Below are positions 23,440 through 34,450 of a stretch of DNA of 64,000 nt, piece by piece (within the stretch, counting starts at the first letter, position 1; each line of letters opens with the position of its first letter). Position numbers and translations under genes: made by a program. Source of the stretch: Niebla homalea (Eukaryota > Ascomycota > Lecanoromycetes > Lecanorales > Ramalinaceae); NCBI GenBank assembly GCA_019925105.1, contig JAHGAU010000012.1, positions 806,001 through 870,000 of the forward strand, in the 5' to 3' direction. Under the pieces are notes generated by a model. The model saw nothing but the letters and a program-made list of their open reading frames with translations, was not told where the DNA came from and did no database searches.

Positions 23440-25379
23440 ATGTCTGGCTACCGACCAACCACGAGATCAAGAACCAGAAGCTTCAAAGCTGAGCATCAGA
23501 CTTCCCATACCCTACAATCCAAGAATGTACCTCCACCGCTCAGCATTCCGAAAGACCCAGCAAGACAGCATGTGGATGCCACCTCTATCGGTCTCGCGAT
23601 GGGAAGCCCCAGAGATAGCCCATTGCCCCCAACCCCACTTGCTCCTCCAACCTACTCAGACACCTTCACCCTACCGCCATCTGCCAACGGTCGCTTCATG
23701 GCGTCTAGAAAGGAGAGCGAGCATCTCCCAAGAGACAGCAAGCCGAAAGGAACAAGGTGGAGAAATTTTGGCTCGCTGTTTGGGAGAAAAGATGGTACAC
23801 CTCGAGTTGAAGCGCCGCCCCAGCAATACACAGATCGCTCTATTCAAAGCAAGCCGTCACAACCTTCCGGCGCACAGAAGCATGTGACTCGTAAGCGTGC
23901 TGGCTCCGATAAGGAAAAGGGTATGGAATTGCACAATGCTGTAGCAAGCGAACAGCTCGCAAGAGGTCCCAGCCTGTTGAGGAGGACGAGTACGAAGCGA
24001 AAAGTGGGGGCACGAAGGAAGCCGGACAATGGTAGGCAAGAGACCTCAAGGACAAGAGCGGCAGGAGTCAGCACCCTGAAGCAGAATCCACCCAATATCA
24101 TACCTGGAACGGGGCAGCAGGACCACTCAAGACCGCAAGCGCAAGCCTTTTCGCTTCTACAAGTCGAGATACCCAACGTTGAATTGGAGCGGTACAGTGT
24201 CATGTTTGGTAATGTGCTCATGCCTGGACCCAAATCAGAGTCCAAGACGTCTCTGGTACATTCGCCTTCAGGCATCCGGGAAGAGGCCGAGCCTGCATTC
24301 AACCACTCAGCGTCAGTAAGTCTTTTCCTGCACCAGGTTCCCTGACGCGGTAGAATATCGACTGACGACGTATGTAGCCTCCGAATATTGAAGATCCCAC
24401 GAGACCACATTGTAGAGTCGGATCGGATTCGACTTCGAGATCTGGTCAAACTGGGAGGAGTGGGAGATCTAAATCGCCCTCTTTCTCCCTTTTCCCCTCA
24501 ACTGCATCGTCGCCAACCGGGCGGACTATCAACAAAGCTCTGCCGAAACCCAGCCCACTAGGTCGTTCTGTAACAGCGCCCGATACGAATCTTCTCCCTA
24601 CTCCACGACCCGCCCTAAAGCCCAACAAGACCGAGGACATTGTCGCTCACGCTATTTTATCCGCAATGGGCAAGGAAAACGTCCCTCTCTCCAAATGGAA
24701 CTCCGCCCATACCCGCGACAGCAGCGGGACCAGTACCCACACACGAACTTGTAGCTTCGATCAATATCCCCGCTCACCTACCCGCTACAGTCATGTCGCT
24801 GAGCTCAGCTTCGAGAACTCAATACGCTCCACGAACTCTCACAGCCGCCACCACAGCTTCGACCCTCCACTTCGATCAGCCGATTCCGATGGTACTTTCT
24901 TCGACGTCTCGGAGTTCCCTCCCATCAGCCCCCTGACATTGATGCCTCCCGCCGTACCTGCAAAATCTCCGAGACTGGGCAGCAGCGGCAACAATAACAG
25001 CAACAACAATTCCTCCAAGCAGACCTTCATCGACCGCGCTTTCCCCGCTCGCAAATCCAGTCTCAAGCGACCCAAAAATGACGTTGACAGTAAAGCGGAG
25101 AAGCCTTTACCAGGACATAACTTCCACTCGTCCGTCGAGCAGCCGCCAAAGCCGCCACACGTCGAGTCTGGAAGAAGCTTTCCCCTCGGGCAGCACCAGA
25201 GCAACGACTCAGTGGCCAGCGCGGCGGAGGTTAGCATTGCGAGGCAGATCTCGATATCGAGGAAGCAGAGGCAACTGCTGGTGCCGGTGGTGAGCAAGAC
25301 GGCGGTGCAGCCGCTGCAGCCGCAGGTGGTGGATGGGATGGGGAGGAGGAGCGAGCTAGTTCTGTTCGAGAACGCTTGA
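23440..25379 (+). CDS. Conserved filamentous-fungal protein of unknown function
   Basis: Two exons (23440-24315 and 24378-25379, 62-nt intron) give about 625 residues. The protein is Ser/Pro/Arg-rich and predicted to be disordered. Islands that look conserved are NVELERYSVMFGNVL (about residues 255-270), KTEDIVAHAILSAMGKENV after the intron, and SIARQISISRKQRQLLVPV close to the C-terminus. It also has an N/S run at 24989-25018. I recall similar islands from hypothetical proteins of other Pezizomycotina, but no function is known to me. There are no TM segments or catalytic domains. The start at 23440 is the first ATG of the frame, and an upstream non-coding or short coding exon is possible. 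Confidence 0.75.
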
Positions 25380-25538
25380 GCCATTTCCCGTTCGTGAAAA
25401 GGATGATCTTGATTGAGATGGAGGCTTTTGAGTTGAGTTGCAGGAACAACTCTTCACGATCCAATTTATTTTCAAGCTGTACATATTCACATCGACCAAC
25501 ATTCATATATGATATTTGACAGGCTGATGGACCAAGCC

Positions 25539-27230
25539 TCACCACAGTATCTCGGCACTCACATTGACAGGCTCCTCCCCCTGTCCCAGTGGGAATGCCC
25601 TCAGATGCCAAATCCTCACAAACCTCCTCGCATCGTCCTTCTCCTTGAAAGTCAGAATCCACCTATTCAACTCCGCACCCCCGAGGCCTTGCATCTCATC
25701 CCCGGCCACATCATCCAACTCCGCCTCGCCTTCTTCCTGCTCTAGGGACGCCACCTCATCTTCCCACCCAATCTTGTAAATGGCGCACTGCCAGAGCATC
25801 CCGCGCTGCCGTTTATCCATCAGCAGCGCACGCCGTATCATGTCCAAGCTGAACTCCTTGCACCCCTCGGCGTAGAAGAGGACTGCTCGCCCGGTCCGGT
25901 CTTCGCCTTTCCGGCCGGCGCAGGTGATGTCTGCGTACCCCTCATTGTGGAGGAGGCGGGCCTGGGAGGGCGAGAAGGGGGCTTTGAGGGTGGTGAAGCG
26001 GAGGGTTTGGGAAGGGGGGATGAGGGCGTAATCGTGCAGGGCGGAGATGACAGGATCGTCGGCATTGTAGAGAAGGGAGTTCGGGTCGGAGGGGTCTTCT
26101 TCCACCTTTTGTTCCGTAGTCTCAACACCACCCTCACCGTGTTCATCGCCGCTGCTACCACTGGCCTCAATGCCTGTATTGAGAGGTGGCCTCAGACGCG
26201 GCAATGTGAGCGGACTCTCCATACGCGTCGGCGTCCGTTCTTTCGCCTTGGCATGCAGCTCCCTCACATGTTGTTTGTATATCCTGGCATGCTCGTTGTT
26301 CCGGAACAGGAGGAAGTAGTGCGGGAGTTGCTGCAACGTGCGCAGATCGCGACCCGGGAATACCTTCAGGAGCTCACCAGGGCCGGTCCATTCTTTGATG
26401 TGTTTGCCCTTGGGCGCGATGCGGCGGAAGTCGGCTTCGCTGAGGGAGAGGGAGGCGGTGTTGAGGACGAGCATGACAGCTATGAGGGGGTCGAGTGCGA
26501 GGCGTTGCGAGGGTTGAGTGGTGGAAGGTGGAACGGACGAGGATGTTGGTTCAGTGAGGGCAGAGTGGTCTTCATCGTCGAAGGAGACGGGAGATTGATC
26601 GGTTGTTTCAACATGGGAGTATTCGAGGAGCCGGTGATGAGGTATAGTTTGCTGTTGGGGAGCCTGGGCTTGCATCTGAGCCTGTGCTTTGCGAGCTCTT
26701 TCCTGGGCGGCCTCGAATGGAAACAGCTCCTCGAAATGAGTGAGCCCCTGGGACTTTTGATCTTGAGCGTCGTGTTGCGTCGCACTTTCCGTCGTTCTTG
26801 TATGAGGGGCTTTGTCAAGGGCTGCTCCAGAGCCAGGTGGCTGTCGTGGTACTTTTGGTAATCCCCATCCATGCTTGAATTTATCCTCGAACAATGCCGG
26901 ATTCCCGGATTGGCCATTGGGTGCAGCCGGCTTTTGGAGGCCTAGCTTCTGCTTGCCGCCATTGATTCCTATCCGCAGGCGCGAAGGGTGTTTCCTCACA
27001 TTGGGCCATGGTGAAGCTGTGTTGCTTGAGAAGAACGGCTCTTTCTGCGGCTTTTGCTTCCAATTGGGATTCTCAGACACAACATGCTTTCTGATCAAGG
27101 AATCAGTCTTACTAGGCGCTTGCTCGCCCGCAGTTGAAGTCGGTTTGTCAAGAGATTGGAATCCATGGCTGCGTGAGAGTAGCGCCAATCTTCCTTTGCA
27201 TGTTCGTGTACAGGACTGCAAAATTAGCAT
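25539..27230 (-). CDS. Conserved fungal protein, possibly mitochondrial
   Basis: A single exon of 563 residues. The first 25 residues (MLILQSCTRTCKGRLALLSR..) are basic, with Ser/Leu and no acidic residue, as in a mitochondrial presequence; this is inference. The best-defined part is the middle, with SEADFRRIAPKGKHIKEWTGP and then FPGRDLRTLQQLPHYFLLF, followed by a positively charged helix. This block recurs, as far as I remember, in uncharacterised proteins of filamentous ascomycetes. The C-terminal third has KAPFSPSQARLLHNEGY and FYAEGCKEFSLDMI. No catalytic motif is recognisable. It converges on the preceding gene, with 159 bp between the stop codons. Confidence 0.8.
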   Translation of the reverse strand: MLILQSCTRTCKGRLALLSRSHGFQSLDKPTSTAGEQAPSKTDSLIRKHVVSENPNWKQKPQKEPFFSSNTASPWPNVRKHPSRLRIGINGGKQKLGLQKPAAPNGQSGNPALFEDKFKHGWGLPKVPRQPPGSGAALDKAPHTRTTESATQHDAQDQKSQGLTHFEELFPFEAAQERARKAQAQMQAQAPQQQTIPHHRLLEYSHVETTDQSPVSFDDEDHSALTEPTSSSVPPSTTQPSQRLALDPLIAVMLVLNTASLSLSEADFRRIAPKGKHIKEWTGPGELLKVFPGRDLRTLQQLPHYFLLFRNNEHARIYKQHVRELHAKAKERTPTRMESPLTLPRLRPPLNTGIEASGSSGDEHGEGGVETTEQKVEEDPSDPNSLLYNADDPVISALHDYALIPPSQTLRFTTLKAPFSPSQARLLHNEGYADITCAGRKGEDRTGRAVLFYAEGCKEFSLDMIRRALLMDKRQRGMLWQCAIYKIGWEDEVASLEQEEGEAELDDVAGDEMQGLGGAELNRWILTFKEKDDARRFVRIWHLRAFPLGQGEEPVNVSAEILW

Positions 27231-27406
27231 GAATGTACCAGTATCTTTGATCGCCTGTCCTCATCGCATGATAATCACCATGCACCGAATGTCGTTGAAG
27301 ATACTCTAGGTAATTGATAATGCGATATTACAACATAAAGCAACGTCTGGGCTGATGTATTCATGTAAAATTGTTAAATGAGAGGTAAAATGTAAGTTGT
27401 AAATTG
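27231..27406. promoter_or_regulatory. Left part of a divergent promoter region
   Basis: This is the AT-rich gap just upstream of the minus-strand gene at 25539-27230. It carries repeated TGTAA/AAATG strings but no known element. The rest of the 1071-bp divergent gap is taken up by the inverted-repeat element at 27407-27998 and a further 303 bp before the AFG2-like gene. Confidence 0.4.
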
Positions 27407-27998
27407 CTGAATTCGGGGTGTTTCTAAACCTCAGCCGTTATGTATTTTGAATACATTAGCACGGCCCCACCACTTCCAGGCTCCACGGGCGGCCTGAGGC
27501 GCAAAACACACCCAAATTAACCCGTGATTTGCGCCTTGCACCGCCGCCACACATGGAAGACCTTGCCGTCTTCGCTTTTTCCGCACTTGAGACATGAGTA
27601 TGAATTTGAAGCTATACACAGGTCTCAATCTCCGCCCTCACCGCGGCTCGTCGCCATCGCCCTTGACAACCTCGTGCAAGGTCCACCCCATGAAGTTGTC
27701 GTCCGCCTTGTCCATGACAGCGAGGTCTCAAAGGGACGACGACTGTGACGACGACGACGATACCGACAAGGTGGGTAAAGGTGAGGTGAAAGCCGCAATA
27801 CCAGCAGCAAGAGCAACGACGACAGCGAGGTGGATAAATCTACAGATTTGACGACGGCGAGGTAGTTTGCACTTTGCAGCTGTGGAGGCGGTGCAAAGCA
27901 GAAAATCACGGTTAATTTCGTTGTAATTTCTGCCTAAGATCTAAGTCCGCCCGCAAGCCCCACTTGACTAAAACACTTTAGAAACACCCTGAATTCGG
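27407..27998. mobile_element. MITE-like element with long imperfect terminal inverted repeats
   Basis: The left end at 27409 (GAATTCGGGGTGTTTCTAAA) matches the reverse complement of the right end (27977-27996) with one mismatch. The arms continue inwards with gaps: left 27514-27550 pairs with right 27881-27919, where AAATTAACC, GTGATTT and TTGCACCGCC recur. The arms are thus about 115-145 bp and the whole unit about 590 bp. The centre is rich in GAC/GTC triplets and contains no transposase. The ends lack an obvious target-site duplication, so the superfamily is not assignable. A non-autonomous DNA transposon relic is the best explanation; a non-mobile inverted repeat is the alternative. Confidence 0.6.
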
Positions 27999-28301
27999 CG
28001 CTAGACCAAAGTCAAACTCTCTCGTCCCGAACATTGCTTTGCCTCGCAAGCCTGGTTTGGTGGTTTTCTTCGTCAAACCCACGCGCATCCCATACAGAAA
28101 TGTATAAAATCATGCAAAATCGTGACATCGAAGGTTTTGGATCCGGGAAGCCTTTCAAGCCTTTGTACAAAGATCCATTGAAACTACCAACGCTCTTCCA
28201 GGATACTGGTTGAGCGAAGAACAAGCAGGATCTAGCTTGTCAACACTGATATATTCATCACTTGTCTGTGGATCGTCACTAAGCAGCAGCGTATCGTTAG
28301 C
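27999..28301. promoter_or_regulatory. Promoter region of the AFG2-like gene
   Basis: This stretch of about 300 bp lies between the MITE-like element and the start codon at 28302. No ORF with similarity and no recognised motif is seen. Confidence 0.4.
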
Positions 28302-30778
28302 ATGCCAGACCTCACCGTGAGGCCTCTCCCAAGGGGCACACCAGCTGCCTCCCCAAACGTTTTCACAGTTTATCTCGCTGAAGCCTATCTGGAGCGCCAT
28401 AGACTGCAGCTTGGGTCCGTATGTGAGATGAGAACCGCGAGTGGTCCAGTTGGTTCCGTGATCGTACGCAAGTCACCAGATTCAAGCATCAAGGTGTCTG
28501 TCATCCAGACTTCTCAAGCTCTACAGACCATTTACGGATTGAAGCTAGGGGATAAGGTCGCTCTGAACTACATCCAAAGCAACCTTCAGTCCGCTCTCGT
28601 CGTTTCGGTTGCTGAGGTAAGAGCCGAATTAAATGGCAGCTCAAGGGCTTCCGAGTGTTCCGAAGAGCCCCACGCATGGCGTAATAGTCTGAGAGCGATG
28701 CTACACCAAGCGGAAGTTTTCTCACCAGGTCTGAAACTCCATGATGTTGTAACCTCGGGCGTTCGAAAGACCTATGAAGTCCTTGATATAGATGGAGAAC
28801 GTGAAATTCAACTGTTTCGTTTAGATGCAGATTTTGAAATCAGAATTCTGGAATCTATTGAGTCGTTAATACCGAATATCGAAAGATCATTAAGTATTCC
28901 ACGGGATGGCATAGGTATGTTTTAAGACTTCTTACAATTTGTGAATCCTTTGGTAATGTTCGTCGCCCTTCTTTTTTTACGTTGAAGATAGACTTGTCTA
29001 TTCCACTCCCATACAGTTAAAAAGGAAGATCTAATACACGGAATGTAGGAGGACTTGATGTAGTGTTGGGTGAATTGGATCAGCTCGTGGCGGAGTGTGA
29101 TGTGCCTCGGGGAGTATCAGACTGGTCCAGTCCTATACTCAAGCCGCAGCAAGGCATCCTACTTCATGGTATATCCGGGACAGGCAAAACTCTTCTCTTA
29201 CGCAGCGTAGCAAAGGCGGGTTGGCGAAAGTCATTCACCCTTAATGGACGAAATGCAATAAGCGGACTGCGTGATGCCCCCAGCAATATCAGGGATATGT
29301 TTGAGAACGCCAAGCGTTGTCAGCCTAGCGTTATCCTCATCGACAACCTAGAATTCCTTGCGCCGAACGGAAGCCCACAAGTTGTAGCTACGAATGTAGC
29401 GTACGACATTTGTGCAGGCTTCGATACAATAGCCGGTGCCCGTGTGATAGTTGTAGCGACAACGCGCAGCGTCATGGATGTCGACGAAACCCTGAGGGAT
29501 CCCGAGTATTTCCTCCAGGAGATAGAGCTACCAGTCCCCAACATTGACGCTCGAACGCAAATTCTACGATCATCCGGTCGTGAATTAAGTGCTCATTTAG
29601 TCTCACATCTCTCTGAAATCGCGGCACGTACGCACGGGTTTGTAGGGAGGGATTTGTTGAGGCTGTCCAGGTGTGCACGAAACGAAACCCAAGCTCGTCT
29701 CAACACACCTGCGCTCAAGCAACCGCACGATGGCTATGATAGATGCGGTTTGGCTCAAGCAATTGAGAAAGAGGACTACTTGAAAGCCTTGCGATATGTT
29801 CACCCATCGGCCATGCGCGAGATCTTTGTCGAGACACCTCAAACTAGCTTCAATGATATCTGTGGGCAAGAAGACGTTAAGAAGGACCTCCAACGGGCCA
29901 TCATATGGCCTCATAAGGTACCCTTCACGTGCAAATTTCCCATCCCACCCAAACCTCATGCTCATCATATTTAGTATCCCAACGAATTAGCCAAGTACTG
30001 TACCAAGGAGAGAAAGGGTCTCCTACTCTATGGTCCGCCGGGTTGCTCCAAGACAATGGCGGCCCGGGCGGCAGCTACGGAATCAGGCCTGAATTTCATT
30101 GCCGTGAAAGGCGCTGAGCTCCTCAACATGTACATTGGTGAATCGGAACGGGCTATTCGTGACCTTTTCGGAAAAGCAAGAGCAGTCAGCCCAAGCATCA
30201 TCTTCTTCGATGAAATAGATGCAATCGGCTCCAGGAACAGTAATCATCCCGGCGTCCATACAGTAACGACCCTGCTCAACGAGCTCGATGGGGTGCAAGA
30301 GACCAAGGGCATCTTTGCTTTGGCGGCTACAAACCGACCAGAGACTCTTGATGCTGCATTAACACGGGCAGGACGTTTCGATACGATGGTCTACGTTGGT
30401 CCTCCAAATCAAAGGGCCAGACGACAGATCCTACAAAATTCGTGCAAGACATTGTCGCTTGCTCAAGATGTGAATTTTTCGGAGCTTGCTACGAAGACCA
30501 GTGGCTATTCGGGTGCAGAGATAGTCGAGATCTGTCAAAAGGCAGGAGTTCTGGCCTTTGAGGCATGGTTAGAGACAGGGGAGGAACAGGGCATCACGCA
30601 TAGGCGCTTTTTAAAAGCTCTGACTCGCGTTGCGAAAAGTATCACTCCTCAGATGGAGAAGGAGTATGAAAATTTCAAGTTCATGCGTTCAGGTCCGAGG
30701 AGGCGAACATCATCGATTGCCAGTAATTCTAGCAACGACGACGAACCTACGTTTGGTCAGGATATGTGGGATCATTGA
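28302..30778 (+). CDS. AFG2: AFG2/DRG1-type AAA ATPase with degenerate D1 ring
   Basis: Three exons (28302-28914, 29049-29917, 29975-30778) give 761 residues: an N-domain, then D1 and D2 AAA modules. D2 is complete, with GPPGCSKT (about residue 514, the Drg1-type sequence), FFDEID (about 571), the pore loop NMYIGESE and an LTRAGRFD arginine-finger region. D1 keeps Walker A GISGTGKT (about 249), but its Walker B is ILIDNLEF instead of ..DE.., and the usual R-PGRF arginine-finger stretch reads LRDPEYF. D1 is therefore probably non-hydrolytic. Afg2/Drg1 releases Rlp24 from cytoplasmic pre-60S ribosomes. The gene is on the side of the divergent gap carrying the MITE-like element. A Cdc48 or Rix7 assignment is unlikely because of the GPPGCSKT D2 motif. 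Confidence 0.85.
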
Positions 30779-31033
30779 AAGTCAATGGGAAATATTCGAT
30801 TGAATGGTCAGAAGCAGCTTGGAATGTTCATGTCCTCAGTCTGAACCCTTGCATCTACACATCTGAATCAATTAGAATCGATATTGACGATCACGTGACA
30901 GTATGGGAAATATCAATTAATATAGATTCCAAAGGCTCGCTGCTCATGCATAATTGCAACCAAATCTCAATTTGCGTAGGCACAGCACAGGGTGTTGACT
31001 GTCCCTCCAAACCAAAGTTCCCATCCCCATCAC

Positions 31034-32200
31034 ATGTCTTCACCCCCCCCTGAGCGCGGGCGGACTCGCTCGCGAGAGCAAGATTCAAGCCACGCGAAAG
31101 AGCCAGAGCCATCTAAGACGCGTTCCCCACCACAGCGACGATCCATTTCACCACGCTCAGCCTCAAGATCGCGGTCACGTAGTAGATCTCCATCCTACAA
31201 GGAAGATCGGCGCAACGGCGACAATGGCAGAGATAACAGCCGCAGTCGGTCGAGAAGCAGAAGCAGAGGGCCGGCACGAAGCCGCAGAGAGAGAAGCTAT
31301 ACACGAAGTCCAAGCAGGTCACCTGCTCCGAAAAGCTCCAAGGCGAGGCTTTCTATGAACTAGAGCAGTCGGGCTATACTGACCAGTCTCCAGATAGTCG
31401 TGGAAAAGCTCACACGCAACGTCAACGAGGCACACCTTCGCGAAATATTTGGCGCATACGGTGATATTAAGGACCTTGACCTTCCTCTCAACAGGCAATG
31501 TACTCTTCCCCATTCTGGCTTCTACTGTCGTAACCCCTTTTTGCTGGGGACTGATCGAGCATCTACAGTCATGACCAACCGCGGCACCGCCTACATAATC
31601 TTCACCTCTACCCCTTCCGCCGAATCCGCCATCGCCCACATGCACGAAGCCCAACTCGACGGGGCCATCATATCCGTCAGCATCGTCCTTCCCCGCCGCA
31701 AGTTCTCCCGCTCACCACCACCGCCCCGCCGCGCCCCACCATTCCCTGATTATCGCGGCCCACCGCCCAACAGCTATGGTCGAGGCCCACCGCCGCCGCC
31801 GCAATCATATGGTGGCTACAACGGTCGGAGTAGCCGATATAGTCCTCCTCAACCACCGACCCGCCGACGACGGACACCGCCTGGTGTATACAGAGGTGGT
31901 CGTGGACCCGCGAGAGACAGAGATCTTGACACGTACCGACCCAGGTCATACGATTCCAGATCGAGGAGTCCAATACGGTCACGCTCTGCGTCTTATTCGA
32001 GCCGATCAAGGAGTCGAACCCCCCCATCGAGGCATTACGGTGGAGGAGGGGGAAGAGGTGGAGGCCGAGGCAACTATAGGCGACGCACCCCGAGTCCGCC
32101 ACCTCGAAGGGCTAGAGGGAGGAGAAGTCCGAGCTATTCGAGCTATAGTAGCTATAGCAGGAGCAGGAGCCGAAGTCGACGAGGCTATGGGAGGCGGTGA
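31034..32200 (+). CDS. RNPS1-like SR RNA-binding protein
   Basis: Three exons (31034-31342, 31394-31499, 31569-32200) give 348 residues. An N-terminal RS domain is followed by one RRM (about 104-185: IVVEKLTRNVNEAHLREIFG as RNP2 side, TNRGTAYIIFTS as RNP1) and a C-terminal Gly/Arg/Pro and RS tail. This order and the IVVEKLTRNV strand are those of RNPS1, a splicing activator and peripheral exon-junction/ASAP protein. The first intron (31343-31393) starts with GC rather than GT (AAG|GCGAGG) and ends in CAG after a TACTGAC branch site. It is needed because the exon frame otherwise stops at TAG. A generic SR protein is the alternative. Confidence 0.85.
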
Positions 32201-33126
32201 GGAGAGGGATATGGGAAGTCGCAACTTGACGGCCATTTGAAAGGCATCAACCGCGATGAGGGCACGCGTTCGCTGGGGATCCAGATCACTTGACTTCCTT
32301 GTAAATTTGATCTGCCCGTGGTGAAGGGCAATTTTCTCTATGTTCTTTACTTGGCTCTATACCCAGGGTCACAACATGCGATTAGCCAATTGCACGGTCT
32401 TCCACGAGGAACTTCAGAAAAGGCCTAGTCTCCATAGTCCATGACCCTACAATAGTCGACGCTAGCCCATACATCCATTGTCCTGGTTGCTGACATGTTC
32501 TCCCATCACATCCAAAAGCACTCTGTCACCCTCGGCTGATCAAGGGCACACTTGCCCAAGACACACAACGGCTTCTTGAACATTACCGAGAACGTTCGCT
32601 ATCTGTTTGTCATTTAAGTCCGGATCTTGTCTCGCAAGCACTTTACTCTAAGTCGGCACACACCATCGGCCAAAAATCATGGGCAAGATCCTTCAGACAA
32701 AGTCCTTAAAACGGCGGGTCATTCAATTTGGAGTCAGATTGCGTCGGCTTCAGGAACAAAATAATCGTCACGGGAGTGCGTACGAGGCTAGGGGATGAAA
32801 CAGCATTGCAATGAGAGGCCGGGGGGGAAAGACAACAGCCAATGGACAGAGCCAGCCCACCGAATCACCCATGACATGAATATAGAAAACAGGGGCTTGC
32901 TTGCACAGCCCCAGTCGTACGGCGAGTATCTCCTCATGGAAGACGGCGTACCCCAAATGCCCTACCTCAACGCCGTGCAGAAACATTATGACCTCAAAAG
33001 ACTTGACAATGCGAAACACCGGCGTGGCCCACGAACCCCGACCTGGAGGGTAACTAGGTTTCGATGCCACCGCCCTTCCGTCGATTAGATCACCGTCCCA
33101 TCCCCGCCCATCCATTAAGCACAACC
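32201..33126. other. Convergent 3' gap between the RNPS1-like gene and SEC4
   Basis: This 926-bp region separates two converging genes. It presumably holds long 3' UTRs. A minus-strand ORF at 32768-33136 overlaps the SEC4 stop and shows no similarity. No RNA gene or repeat is supported. Confidence 0.45.

Positions 33127-34450
<1,324 letters not shown>

Noticed and set aside
24839..25384. 181-codon minus-strand ORF
   Set aside because: Antisense to the second exon of the conserved fungal protein at 23440-25379; Leu/Ser/Cys-rich shadow.
27524..27851. Small ORFs inside the inverted-repeat element
   Set aside because: They come from GAC/GTC repeats, overlap each other on both strands and resemble no transposase.
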